Origin: Pseudoclavibacter sp. RFBB5
GTDB lineage: Bacteria > Actinomycetota > Actinomycetes > Actinomycetales > Microbacteriaceae
Direction: 5' to 3'
DNA: 64,000 nt
Assembly: GCF_002931555.1 (NCBI RefSeq)
Contig: NZ_PSTZ01000001.1
Coordinates: 248,001 to 312,000 of the forward strand
Every line of letters begins with the position of its first letter. Position 1 is the stretch's first letter. The position numbers and the translations under genes are program-made. Below the pieces are notes generated by a model. It was not told where the DNA came from and ran no database searches. It saw only the letters and a list, made by a program, of their open reading frames with translations. Positions 25,655 through 34,836 of the stretch are shown one piece after another.

Positions 25655-27274
25655 GTGACTCAGCAGCTCGATGTCCGGGAAGACAGATCAGGCAGCACGG
25701 CGGCGCCGGGACCAGCCGGTCTGCAGCGTGCGTCGAAGCTCCGGCAGTCCCTCCTGCGGCTCGGGTCTGGCGCCCTCACGAAGACCTACGACCTGTACCA
25801 CCTGCATCCGGCCGTCTGGCGGTGGACCGCACGCCACTACGTGCCCGCCATGGGCGACTTCGCGAAGTTCAACGCGTGGATGATCTGCCAGCGCGCGAAC
25901 CTCGACGTGCCCGCCTACCAGCGGTGGCTGCACGAGAACGACTTCAGGTTCCGGTGGTGGCAGCTCTCCAGCTACCCGGAGACGAACAAAGACGACTACG
26001 TCAAGCGCTACACGGAAGACGAGCGCTGCTGGGGCGGCGAGATCGACACGATCGGCACGGTCGTCGACGAATCGAGCGGGTCGAGCGGGTCACCCTTCAA
26101 CTGGATCCGCGGTCGGCACGAGCTCAAGACCATCCACAACAACGTGGCGGGATACATCACGCTGCTGTTCGGCACGAAGAAGCTCTTCGGCATCAACGCC
26201 TTCTCGATGGGCGCCTGGGCGACCGGCACCAATACCGGGCATGCGCTCTCGAAGATCTCCATGGTGAAGAACACCGGTCCAGACATCGACAAGATCGTCG
26301 ACACCATCCGCCACTTCGGGCCGAAGTACCAGTACCTGGTGAGCGCCTACCCGCCCTTCCTGAAGCACCTCCGCGACCGGCTCGACGGCGAGGAGTGGTT
26401 CGACTGGTCGAAGCACCGCCTCAACGGCTTCGTCGGCGGGGAGGCGATGACGGAGGGCCTGCGCGACTACCTCGAGGAGCGCTTCGGCCGCGTCTACTCG
26501 GGGTACGGGGCCTCCGACCTCACGATCGGCATGGCCGGGGAGTCGGATGCCTGCGTGTGGCTGCGCCGCGCGATGTTCGCCGACGAACGGCTGCGGCGGG
26601 TTCTCCTCGGCGACGACGAGTCGCGCATCCCGATGGTCTTCCAGTACAACCCCCTCGAGACCTACCTCGAGACCAACGACGACAACGAGCTCGTCGTGAC
26701 GCTGAACTCCTCTGCGGTGCTCAGCCCGAAGCTGCGCTACAACATCGGCGACGAGGCGAAGATCCTCTCGTTCCCCGAGGTGCGAGAGAAGATCGCCGAG
26801 CTCGACCCGGCGCTGTCGAGGGCATTCCACCGGGCGTTCGCGGTGCAGCGGATGAAGCTGCCCTTCCTCTTGCTCTTCGGTCGGAAGGACTCGACGATCT
26901 CCTACATGGGGGCCAACCTGTACCCGATCGACATCGAGAACGGGCTCTACCGCGACAACCCGCACGCCGGCGACATCGAGTCGTTCAAGCTCGGCCTGCT
27001 CGAGCTCGACGGGCACGAGCAGCGGCCCGTCGTGCACCTCCAGCTACGCGACGGAGCGATGCTGACCGACGACGAGGTCGCGAAGCTCAGCGAGACGACC
27101 AGGCTCGGCATCGTCGAGCACCTGGCCTCGGTCTCGCGCGACTTCGCGCAGTCGCTCGACGAGGACCCGTCGACGGGCGACCTCCGCATCGAGGTGCATC
27201 CCTTCGGCACGGGGCCGTTCACGGGAGGCAACGCGAAGATCAAGAACGTCTACGTCATCAAGAACGCCGAGTAG
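25655..27274 (+). CDS. Phenylacetate-CoA ligase-like adenylate-forming enzyme (PaaK family)
   Basis: 539 aa, longer than PaaK (~430). The ATP-binding loop VDESSGSSGSPFNW (around 140) and the adenylate motif YSGYGASDLTIG (around 285) place it in the ANL superfamily near PaaK/CoF-synthetase-like proteins. MVFQYNPLETYLE and PKLRYNIGDEAKI resemble the hinge region, and GTGPFTGGNAKIKNVYV is a likely C-terminal catalytic-Lys block. It should activate a carboxylate as an adenylate for transfer to CoA or an amine. GTG start with GGGGGAG 5 nt upstream. It is the first of three tightly packed genes. Substrate unknown. Confidence 0.75.
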   Translation: MTQQLDVREDRSGSTAAPGPAGLQRASKLRQSLLRLGSGALTKTYDLYHLHPAVWRWTARHYVPAMGDFAKFNAWMICQRANLDVPAYQRWLHENDFRFRWWQLSSYPETNKDDYVKRYTEDERCWGGEIDTIGTVVDESSGSSGSPFNWIRGRHELKTIHNNVAGYITLLFGTKKLFGINAFSMGAWATGTNTGHALSKISMVKNTGPDIDKIVDTIRHFGPKYQYLVSAYPPFLKHLRDRLDGEEWFDWSKHRLNGFVGGEAMTEGLRDYLEERFGRVYSGYGASDLTIGMAGESDACVWLRRAMFADERLRRVLLGDDESRIPMVFQYNPLETYLETNDDNELVVTLNSSAVLSPKLRYNIGDEAKILSFPEVREKIAELDPALSRAFHRAFAVQRMKLPFLLLFGRKDSTISYMGANLYPIDIENGLYRDNPHAGDIESFKLGLLELDGHEQRPVVHLQLRDGAMLTDDEVAKLSETTRLGIVEHLASVSRDFAQSLDEDPSTGDLRIEVHPFGTGPFTGGNAKIKNVYVIKNAE

Positions 27275-27277
27275 GCC

Positions 27278-29266
27278 GTGTTCACGACAGACTTCTCGAA
27301 GGCGCCCATTCAAGGACGGGCCGAGGCGCTCGTCATCGTCGAGGGGCGCAGCGCCGAGCACGACGGCGTGATCTGGCGGCAGCGCTTCCGCGACCGACGA
27401 GTCGTCGGTGAGCTCCTGCTCTTCGAGAGCATCGAGCAAGCGCGGGAGGTCGCCGCCTCGCATCGGGGACGCACGAAGCTGCTGCTCGCAGAGGCCCGCG
27501 GCTACTCGAACGGCATCTGGCGGGCCGACCCCGAGCCGCCGCCCGGCGAGATGGCGCACAACCCGCACTTCGCGCCGGTCACAAAGGAATGGGAACAGGG
27601 TCGCACTCCGCCGCTCGTCGCCGAGCCCACGCGCAAGCCGAAGAAGCTGACCACCCCCATCCCACCGCCGTCGCACACGATCTTCGACACTGCATCGATG
27701 TTCGTCGGTGCAACCCGCTACACGACCCCCTTCGCCTGGGCCGTGACGGGCCGCATCTGGGGGCAGATGACCGGCAAGATGCGACGGATGCCCGACTACT
27801 GCTGGCACGGCATCTACTGGGAGGCGCCATGGACGCTCGGGACCCTCGCGAGCTTCTCGACGCGCGACGCACTCATCCGCTTCGCCAGGATGCCCGAGCA
27901 CCGCCACCTCATGCAGTGGATCGTGAAGGACACGAAGAACGCCGACGCCGGGTTCATCCGCCTCTTCGCCAGCGAGGAGGAACTGGCGAGCGTCGAGGGT
28001 GGCGCGACGCAGGCGGCTGACTCGGCGGGGCCGGGGGCAGACGCGGCCCGTGCCCGCACTCCCGCTGTGACAGGCAGCGCCGACCGGCCCGCGCGCCAGC
28101 CCGCCATCGAGGTGAAGCGCGTGGAGTCCGAGCTCGAGTTCCTGGAGTTCGTCGAGCTGCCGGGACGTGTGTCCGACCCGAGCCGCGAGGTGCCAGTGCT
28201 CGAGTCGACGCTCCGTTCCTGGTGGAAGGGCAAGGGGGCGCACGAGTCGACGGTCGAGCTGCTCATCGCCTACCGGGGCGGCGAGCCGGTCGCCCGTACG
28301 GTCGCGCACACGAGCGCCGCGTTGGACGCGAAGCTCGACTCGAGTCTGCAGCTGTTCGGAGCCGTCGCGGCCGCCGATGCGGAGGCGCTCGGTGCGATCA
28401 TCACCGCCCTCGAGGGGCGTGCCGGGAAGGTCGGGCGGCGGGAACTCCTCGGCCCCGTCACTCTGCTCCCGAACCAGGTGGGCGGCGTCATCACGAGCGG
28501 CTTCAGCGAGCGGGGCTTCGTGGAGGGCGCCTGGAACCCCGACTGGGTGCCCGCCGCCTACGAGCGGCTCGGCTTCACGACCTGGAACGAGTCGGCGACC
28601 TGGATCGCGCGCCTCGAGCAGGGGCGCCTCGGCCAGATCGAGGGCGACGCCTTCACTGCCCCCACCGATGCGGAGCTCGCAGCCGCCGGCGTCGTCATCG
28701 AGCGGGCGTCGCGGTTGCGCTTCCCGCGCGACGTCGCGCGCCAGCGGGAGCTGGTCAACGCCGCGTTTGCCGAGCTGCCCTACTACACGCAGATCTCTCC
28801 GGCCCAGATGCGCGAGGCGACCAGCGGGCTCGTCGCCATCATCGATCCCAGCATCTGGGCGTTCGCGCTCGACACGAAGACCCGCGAGCCGCTCGGGTTC
28901 CTGCTCTGCGTCCCCGACGTCACGCGCATCGTGCAGCGCTCCTCCGGCCGCATCGGCCCGAGGCAGCTGCTCGAGATCTGGCGGTCGAAGCGGGAGCCGA
29001 GAGAAGCCGTCCTCACCATCCAGGGCACCGTCCCCGAGGCGCGGGGGCGCGGCATCAGCACGCTCCTCGGTCGGACCGTCGGGGAGGCGCTCATCGAGGG
29101 CGGGTACACGGCGCTGCGCTCGACCTACATCGGACACGACAACCCGGCGTCGGCGCGGCAGCTCAGCCGAATGGGCGGCGAGGTGCTGCACAAGACCGTG
29201 TTCTACAGGAAGCAGGTGGGCGCGGTGCCTGGCCCGCGCACAAGCAACGAGGGGGAGCAGCGATGA
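27278..29266 (+). CDS. Two-domain fusion: unknown N-terminal domain plus GNAT acetyltransferase
   Basis: 662 aa starting 3 nt after the PaaK-like stop. Residues ~1-240 form one unit with an unusual Trp/His-rich core (DYCWHGIYWEAPWTLG, then a FIRLF strand) that vaguely resembles small dimeric alpha/beta-barrel enzymes; I cannot name it. A Pro/Ala linker (~245-275) follows. Residues ~280-655 contain a C-terminal GNAT fold: substrate strands, the acetyl-CoA loop PEARGRGIS (~590) and NPASARQLSRMGG (~630). It likely acylates the product of the neighbouring ligase. Its stop overlaps the nitroreductase start by 4 nt. Family assignment of the N-terminal half is open. Confidence 0.6.
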   Translation: MFTTDFSKAPIQGRAEALVIVEGRSAEHDGVIWRQRFRDRRVVGELLLFESIEQAREVAASHRGRTKLLLAEARGYSNGIWRADPEPPPGEMAHNPHFAPVTKEWEQGRTPPLVAEPTRKPKKLTTPIPPPSHTIFDTASMFVGATRYTTPFAWAVTGRIWGQMTGKMRRMPDYCWHGIYWEAPWTLGTLASFSTRDALIRFARMPEHRHLMQWIVKDTKNADAGFIRLFASEEELASVEGGATQAADSAGPGADAARARTPAVTGSADRPARQPAIEVKRVESELEFLEFVELPGRVSDPSREVPVLESTLRSWWKGKGAHESTVELLIAYRGGEPVARTVAHTSAALDAKLDSSLQLFGAVAAADAEALGAIITALEGRAGKVGRRELLGPVTLLPNQVGGVITSGFSERGFVEGAWNPDWVPAAYERLGFTTWNESATWIARLEQGRLGQIEGDAFTAPTDAELAAAGVVIERASRLRFPRDVARQRELVNAAFAELPYYTQISPAQMREATSGLVAIIDPSIWAFALDTKTREPLGFLLCVPDVTRIVQRSSGRIGPRQLLEIWRSKREPREAVLTIQGTVPEARGRGISTLLGRTVGEALIEGGYTALRSTYIGHDNPASARQLSRMGGEVLHKTVFYRKQVGAVPGPRTSNEGEQR

Positions 29267-30504
29267 CCAGCATCCACACGCTGAACCAGATCATCGCCGA
29301 CGCGGCGTCGGCGCCATCGGCCCACAACACCCAGCCCTGGTCGCCGCGGATGATCGGCGACGGAGAAGCGGTCGAGCTCCGAGTCGCGCGCACGCGGACC
29401 CTGCCGGCCTCGGACCCAACCGGGCGTGACACCCTGCTCGGCCTGGGCGCGTGGCTCGAAGCGTTCAGCGTCAGCGCGGCCGCGCACCGAGTGGACTTCG
29501 ATGTCGAGCTCCTGCCCGCGCTCGCGGACCCGGAGGCCATCGTGCACGCGAGGAGCGACGAGCCCGTGCTCCGCATCCAGCTGCGCCGAGCCCCGGACGA
29601 CGGTGGCGACGGCCAAGGGAGCGGCACCCCGAACGAGAACACCAGCGCGAGCGGCAGCGCCAGCGGCACCGGCGCCCACGAGCACGGCACCGCGGTGCCT
29701 ACGCCTGGCAGCAGGAGCGCGGCCGCCGGGGGCGCGGCACCTGCATCTTCGGCAGGTCCGGATTCCGACCGACAGCTGCTGGCATCGCGGAAGACGGTGC
29801 GCAGCGATCTCGCGCCAGCGAAGGGGCTCGTGATCGAGCTCGCCAGTTCGCTGCCCGACTGGCTGCGGCTCGTGCCCGTCGACGCCGACGACCTGCGGCA
29901 CTTCTCCTCGCTCGGCACCGCCGACACTCTGCGGGATCCCGCCGTTGCGCGCGAGCTCGCGCACTGGCTGCGGGTGCACCCCACGCATCCGCGTTACCAC
30001 GTCGACGGGCTCAACGACCGGGTGCTCGGGTTACCCGCGGTCGCCTCGCGCCTCGTGTCGCCCTTCACGCGCAATCGCCGCCTGCGCGAGGCCGCGGTGC
30101 GCATCGTGACCCCGGTCGGGGAGCTGTGGCGCCGCGCGCTGCTCGAAGTGCCGGTCTCGGCGGCGGGCGAGGACGCGCCCGCCGCGGCGACCGCCTTCGT
30201 GCTGGTGGCCGACAGCAAGCTGCTCGACCTCGGATCGGGTGCAGAGGTGACCCGCGCGCTCAACTCCCCGCTCGGACTCCCACCGGAACGGGTGCTGGAG
30301 GCCGGCCAGGCGCTCATGCGGCTGTGGCTGATGGCCACGGCCCGCGGAGCGGCATTCGCGCCAGCCTCCGAGATCATCGACTCGTCGCTCGCGCAGGGCG
30401 AGCTGCGCTATCGACTCGGGCTCTCGCGCCGCGACGTGCCGCTCTTCGTCACGCGGGTCGGTGCGGCAAGGGACCCGAACCCGCCGCGCGCGCCGCGCCG
30501 CTGA
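29263..30504 (+). CDS. Acg-type nitroreductase-like FMN protein
   Basis: 413 aa. The N-terminus has APSAHNTQPWSPRM, the FMN-binding opening of the nitroreductase/Acg family, and SRKTVRSDL, LRHFSSLGTADTL and LRYRLGLSRRDVPLFVTRVG follow the family order. Mycobacterial Acg is a dormancy protein that binds FMN but lacks classical nitroreductase activity. An unusual Gly/Ser/Thr insertion (~110-165) splits the first half and may be a flexible loop. Start overlaps the previous stop by 4 nt (ATGA), so it is translationally coupled to the GNAT fusion. Its redox substrate may be the product of the same operon. Confidence 0.72.
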   Translation: MTSIHTLNQIIADAASAPSAHNTQPWSPRMIGDGEAVELRVARTRTLPASDPTGRDTLLGLGAWLEAFSVSAAAHRVDFDVELLPALADPEAIVHARSDEPVLRIQLRRAPDDGGDGQGSGTPNENTSASGSASGTGAHEHGTAVPTPGSRSAAAGGAAPASSAGPDSDRQLLASRKTVRSDLAPAKGLVIELASSLPDWLRLVPVDADDLRHFSSLGTADTLRDPAVARELAHWLRVHPTHPRYHVDGLNDRVLGLPAVASRLVSPFTRNRRLREAAVRIVTPVGELWRRALLEVPVSAAGEDAPAAATAFVLVADSKLLDLGSGAEVTRALNSPLGLPPERVLEAGQALMRLWLMATARGAAFAPASEIIDSSLAQGELRYRLGLSRRDVPLFVTRVGAARDPNPPRAPRR

Positions 30505-30553
30505 CCGGCTCGGCCAGCCGAGTGCCCGGGTTGCGGGAAGGCGCGCTGACAGC

Positions 30554-31450
30554 TCAGCCCAGCCCGCGCATCCACTCGGAAATCAAGTCGATGCCGCGCG
30601 TGAACGCGGGGTCGCGCGGTCGGTTCAAGAACGCGTGCGTACTGCCGGTCAGCACGCGGTACTCGGTGTCGACACCCGCCTCGGCGAGCTCGCGGGCGAA
30701 GAGGGAGCCGGATGCGCGCATCGCGTCGCGGTCCGCATCCACCACCAGGCAGGGCGGGAAGCCGCTCAGGTCGTGGCCTCCGGGGAACGCGTCGGGACGC
30801 GGCAGGACCTCCTCGCTGCCCGCGTAGTTGAGGTTCATCGCACCGATCAGCCACGGTGTGTGGACGTAACGGCGGCTGCCACGCAGACGACTCATCAGCT
30901 CGGGCGAGCGCTCGGGCAGCTCAGCGTGGAACGTGCCGTACGTGAAAAAGAGCCCGCGTAGGGGCGACGCCCCAGCACGCTCGTAGCGGTAGGCCGCCGC
31001 CGCCGCGAGGCATGCCCCGGCGCTCGCACCGCCGAGCACAACCCCATCGTCGCTCCGTGCGCTGACCCCGTCGATGACCGCCATCACATCGTCGAGCGGG
31101 ATCGGGAAGCGGATCTCCGGCCGACGCTGGCGGCGGGAGCTCCTCGGAACCGGTGCGCCCCTGCGCCCCGCCCGCTCTCTCCCGCCGAGGGTCACGAGCC
31201 GGTAGTCGACGGTCGTCACCTCGAACCCCGCCCGTGCCAGGGCAACCGCGACCTCGTGCGTCTCCGGCTGGTCGAGGCCGCCAGAGTAGAAGCCGCCCCC
31301 GTGCAGCCAGATGACGGGGCGAATCGGCGAGCGCGCAGCACTGCCGTCGGCGGGGGCGTAGGTCCGCACCGGGACCTGGCCGTGCGGTCCGGCAACGGCG
31401 GAGTTCGTCGCATCCACCCCGTGCGGTGCAGTCGGCGAGCGTCTCGGCAT
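30554..31450 (-). CDS. Alpha/beta hydrolase, HSL/LipH-type esterase
   Basis: 298 aa with the hormone-sensitive-lipase motifs: oxyanion HGGGF (~45-50), nucleophile GASAGACLA (~140), a late VVDADRDAMRASG acid and GSTHAF catalytic His. It would hydrolyse short-chain esters; no signal peptide or membrane segment is seen. A basic insertion (RERAGRRGAPVPRSSRRQRR) lies between strands at ~85-110. The ATG at 31450 follows TATTGT (31457-31462) by 6 nt, so the message is leaderless; an upstream GTG would need an unlikely promoter. It converges on the nitroreductase gene (49-nt gap). Confidence 0.85.
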   Translation of the reverse strand: MPRRSPTAPHGVDATNSAVAGPHGQVPVRTYAPADGSAARSPIRPVIWLHGGGFYSGGLDQPETHEVAVALARAGFEVTTVDYRLVTLGGRERAGRRGAPVPRSSRRQRRPEIRFPIPLDDVMAVIDGVSARSDDGVVLGGASAGACLAAAAAYRYERAGASPLRGLFFTYGTFHAELPERSPELMSRLRGSRRYVHTPWLIGAMNLNYAGSEEVLPRPDAFPGGHDLSGFPPCLVVDADRDAMRASGSLFARELAEAGVDTEYRVLTGSTHAFLNRPRDPAFTRGIDLISEWMRGLG

Positions 31451-31487
31451 CCGCCCACAATACGGGCACACGCCCTAGGCTCTTCTG

Positions 31488-32147
31488 ATGCACGAGCTAC
31501 GCCTCTCCCCGGAAACCCAGCGTCGGGCCATCGCTCTGAACATGAGGCAGTCCTGGATCAGCCTGGCCATGCTCGCGCCCATCCTCCTGGTGCTCGTCGT
31601 CATCTTCTCGCTCCAGGATTTCTGGCTCGGCTTCGGCTACGGCATGCTCGTTGTCGTGCTCATCGGCGGGTCCGTGCCGCTCTCGATCTGGCTCGCCCGC
31701 ACATCGATGCGCGAGACCTACATCCGGTTCGGCGACGGCTGGATCGAGCACAGGTGGATGTTCCGCACGCGCCGGTTCGCGGCGGCCGAGGCGACCAGCG
31801 TCGTCACGGTCGACCAGATGACGCTCGGCGGCTTGATGGGCGCCCCCACGCACCACCTCATCGTCACGGGCCGCGACCGAAGGCTGCTGATCCTCGTCGG
31901 ACAGATGTGGACTCAGCAGCAGCTCACCGCGATGATGCACGACCTCGCGAGCCGCGGAGTGCCGTGGATCTCCGTCCCCGAGCCGATCACCCCTCCGCAG
32001 CTGCGCGCCAGGGACCCGCGACTCGTGCCCTGGTGGCAGGCGCATCCCGTCGCCTTCGCGCTGCTGATCGCCGGTGCGACGTTCGCCGTCGTCATCATCC
32101 TGGCCATCGTCGTGGCATTCGCGATCTTCACGGCGACGACGAGCTGA
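31488..32147 (+). CDS. Membrane protein of unknown function
   Basis: 219 aa. Two membrane helices near the N-terminus (~25-70: WISLAMLAPILLVLVV and a GMLVVVLIGGSVPLSIW stretch), a ~100-aa cytoplasmic beta-rich middle (YIRFGDGWIEHRW, HHLIVTGRDRRLLILVG) reminiscent of a PH-like or YcxB-like domain, and a C-terminal helix (FALLIAGATFAVVIILAIVV). No catalytic motif is seen. A TAGGCT box (31476-31481) ends 6 nt before the ATG. It starts 37 bp from the divergent esterase start, so the two promoters overlap head to head. Confidence 0.65.
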   Translation: MHELRLSPETQRRAIALNMRQSWISLAMLAPILLVLVVIFSLQDFWLGFGYGMLVVVLIGGSVPLSIWLARTSMRETYIRFGDGWIEHRWMFRTRRFAAAEATSVVTVDQMTLGGLMGAPTHHLIVTGRDRRLLILVGQMWTQQQLTAMMHDLASRGVPWISVPEPITPPQLRARDPRLVPWWQAHPVAFALLIAGATFAVVIILAIVVAFAIFTATTS

Positions 32148-32222
32148 CCGCGCCGAGCTGGCTGGCCGTGCCGCTGGGCGACGCCTGGGCGTTGGCCCCG
32201 CCCGGCGTCCTACGCTGAGCAC

Positions 32223-33272
32223 GTGCGCTCCCTCACCCGTCTCACCGGCCTCGATCGGATTCAGGCGAGCAAGCGCGTGCCCGCCCTGCAGGTCGCGAAG
32301 ACCGCCGTCGCTGCGGTCGGCGCGTGGTTGCTGGCCGGCTGGCTCATCCCTGGCCCCCTGCCGGTCTTCGCGGCCGTCGCCGCGCTGCTCGTCGTGCAGC
32401 CGAGCGTCAACCAGTCGTTCGCGAAGGCCCTCGAGCGAAGCGCCGGAGTGGTCATCGGCGTCGCCGTCGCGAGCGCCATCTCGCTGGTCCTCGGCCCGCA
32501 GTCGTGGGTGATCCTCCTCGCGATCGTCGTCGCGATGATCGTCGCCTGGCTGCTGCGCATGACCTCCACAACCAGCAACCAGGTCGCCATCAGCGCCATG
32601 CTCGTCCTGGCGCTCGGCGCATCCACCCCCGAGTACGCGCTCGACCGCATCCTCGAGACCCTCATCGGCGCCGCCTTCGGGCTGCTCATCAACGCCGTGA
32701 TCCTGCCGCCAGTGCTCGTCGGCCCGGCCCAGCGTGACACCGCGATGCTCGGCAACGAGATCGCCGCGTCGCTCGAGCGCCTCGCCGACGCCATCGAGCA
32801 GCCGCAGACCCCCGCGAGCCTCACCGAGCTGCTCCTCAAGGCACGCCTCCTGAGGCCCATGGCGGGTGTCGCCGAGAACTCCATCGCCGACGGGCTCGAG
32901 TCGCTCACCTTCAACCCGCGGAAGTCGAGGCACCACGAAGAGCTCGTCGAATGCGAAGAGCTGCTCGACCGCTTCCGCCCCATCGTCACCCAGCTCACCG
33001 GCATGACCCGCGCCGTCGCCGAACACTGGGAGCCGACGCTCGCCGACGAACCGCAGGCCATCGCCATCGCCGAGCAGCTGCGACGGGCCGCGCACGACAC
33101 GCGCATCCTCATCCCGAGCGAACCGGGGGAGCCGCAGTCGTTCATCCTGGAGCCGCCGGCCCTCACCGCGCCGCTGGTCGTCTCAGCGCCGAAGGGTGGC
33201 AGCTGGGTGCTGATCGGCTCGCTCATCGAAGACCTCCGCCGCATCCACGAGGGCCTCACCGCAGAGGCGTAG
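32223..33272 (+). CDS. FUSC/aromatic-acid-exporter-family membrane protein
   Basis: 349 aa. Residues ~20-165 form about six closely spaced membrane helices in the FUSC pattern (VAKTAVAAVGAWLLAGW, VFAAVAALLVVQPSVNQS, RILETLIGAAFGLLINAV); the PSVNQSF motif is typical. A cytoplasmic helical domain follows (~170-349) with SLERLADAIEQ and EHWEPTLADEP. Members such as AaeB-like proteins are linked to efflux of hydroxylated aromatic acids, but most are uncharacterised. GTG start follows TACGCT by 6 nt (leaderless). The C-terminus ends with a regular helical tail. Confidence 0.78.
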   Translation: MRSLTRLTGLDRIQASKRVPALQVAKTAVAAVGAWLLAGWLIPGPLPVFAAVAALLVVQPSVNQSFAKALERSAGVVIGVAVASAISLVLGPQSWVILLAIVVAMIVAWLLRMTSTTSNQVAISAMLVLALGASTPEYALDRILETLIGAAFGLLINAVILPPVLVGPAQRDTAMLGNEIAASLERLADAIEQPQTPASLTELLLKARLLRPMAGVAENSIADGLESLTFNPRKSRHHEELVECEELLDRFRPIVTQLTGMTRAVAEHWEPTLADEPQAIAIAEQLRRAAHDTRILIPSEPGEPQSFILEPPALTAPLVVSAPKGGSWVLIGSLIEDLRRIHEGLTAEA

Positions 33273-33400
33273 GCGTGGTGGCAGGGCGCTGTTCTGGCCC
33301 GAGTCGCCGCGTCCGCCCGCCCCCGCTGGCCATCTTCCGGGATGGGACGGCCCCGGATGCGCCCTTCGCGCCCGGGGAGCTCGCATCAACACGGAAGCTG

Positions 33401-33457
<57 letters not shown>

Positions 33458-33485
33458 GACGCGCAGCGCCCTGCCCCGCTCTTCC

Positions 33486-33563
33486 TGTCCAACATCAGTG
33501 CAATATCAGCCCCTGAGTCGCAAAAACGTCGCCTGGAGCCCGAATCTGCACTGATGTTGGACA
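33486..33563. repeat. Extragenic palindromic repeat family A, copy 1
   Basis: Perfect 17-bp inverted repeat (33486-33502 reads TGTCCAACATCAGTGCA; 33547-33563 is its reverse complement) around a 44-bp spacer. A second copy occurs at 47947-48025 in the opposite orientation. Both are intergenic, which points to a dispersed genomic element. Confidence 0.85.
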
Positions 33564-33728
33564 CGCGTCGTCGGCCCACCGTCCCAGGCAGGGCATGCCA
33601 GTACCTGGCACGACCGCCCCTTCCGGGCGCAGGCTGGAATCGATCCAATGGTGGAGCGGCGGCGGCCGGCGCTCTCGAGAGGGCGGCGTGGCCCGCCGCA
33701 GTTCCCGGAAGCGCAACGAGAGGCACCC

Positions 33729-34790
33729 ATGAAGGCCACGTTCATGTACGCAGCAGGCGACGTCCGAGTCGAGACCGTCGCCGACCCGACCATCAAGCAG
33801 CCGACCGACGCGATCGTCCGGGTGACGCAGGCGTGCATCTGCGGCTCGGACCTGCATCCGTATCACTCGATGCAGGCCAGCGAGCAGGGCTCCCCGATGG
33901 GCCACGAGCTCATCGGCACCGTCGAGGAGATCGGCGCCGCCGTCACGACCCTCAAAGTCGGCGACTTCGTCATCGCCCCGTTCGCGTTCCAGGACAACAC
34001 GTGCGTGTTCTGCCGCGAGGGTGTGCAGACGTCGTGCGTCCACGGCGGCTTCTACGGCAGCCCCGAGATCGGCGGTCTGCAGGCCGAGCTCGCGCGCATC
34101 CCGCAGGCCGACGGAAGCCTCGTCGTCGTGCCCGGCGTCGACGCGGCCGCCCTCGGTCGAGGTGAGAGCGCGGAGCTCGGCGCGAGCCTCCTCACGCTCT
34201 CCGACGTCTACCTCACCGGCTACCACGCGGCCCACATGGGTCGCGTCGAGGCGGGCAAGACCGTCACCGTGATCGGGGACGGCGCCGTCGGCCTCTCCGC
34301 GGTGCTCGCGGCCAAGCAGCTCGGCGCCGAGCGCATTATCCTCATGGGGCGGCACACCTCGCGCACCGACCTCGGCGTCGAGTTCGGCGCGACCGACGTC
34401 GTCGCCGCGCGCGGCGACGACGGCATCGCGCAGGTCATGGACCTCACGAGCGGCGAAGGCAGCCACGTCGTGCTCGAGGCAGTCGGCCACATGCCCGCCT
34501 ACGAGCAGGCGTACGGCATCGTCCGTCCCGGCGGCGTCATCTCGCGCGTCGGCGTGCCCCAGTACGAGGAAGCGCCCATCGGCTTCGGCTCGCTCTTCGG
34601 CAAGAACGTCACCCTCACGGGTGGGCCAGCTCCCGTGCGCGCGTACATGGAACCTGCCATCCAGCAGGTCCTGAACGGTGACATCAACCCGGGTCGCGTC
34701 TTCGACCGCACGATCGGCATCGACGAGGTGCCGGCCGGCTACGCAGCCATGGATGCGCGGGAAGCCCTCAAAGTGCTCGTCCAGATGTAG
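33729..34790 (+). CDS. Zinc-dependent alcohol dehydrogenase
   Basis: 353 aa medium-chain dehydrogenase. Zinc ligands lie in CICGSDLHPYHSM and MGHELIGTV; the structural Cys set is reduced to CVFCREGVQTSC, so structural zinc binding may be partial. The Rossmann loop VTVIGDGAVGLSAV binds NAD(P). It resembles the Zn alcohol dehydrogenases annotated as Tdh/YjjN-like. GAGAGG lies 6 nt before the ATG. It is followed 46 nt downstream by a cupin gene on the same strand; that arrangement, with an XRE regulator opposite, is common in Actinobacteria and suggests a detoxification or aldehyde/ketone stress module. Confidence 0.88.
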   Translation: MKATFMYAAGDVRVETVADPTIKQPTDAIVRVTQACICGSDLHPYHSMQASEQGSPMGHELIGTVEEIGAAVTTLKVGDFVIAPFAFQDNTCVFCREGVQTSCVHGGFYGSPEIGGLQAELARIPQADGSLVVVPGVDAAALGRGESAELGASLLTLSDVYLTGYHAAHMGRVEAGKTVTVIGDGAVGLSAVLAAKQLGAERIILMGRHTSRTDLGVEFGATDVVAARGDDGIAQVMDLTSGEGSHVVLEAVGHMPAYEQAYGIVRPGGVISRVGVPQYEEAPIGFGSLFGKNVTLTGGPAPVRAYMEPAIQQVLNGDINPGRVFDRTIGIDEVPAGYAAMDAREALKVLVQM

Positions 34791-34836
34791 TCGCCCCGCG
34801 GCCGTACGCACCACAACCCGAGAAAGGAACCTCCTC

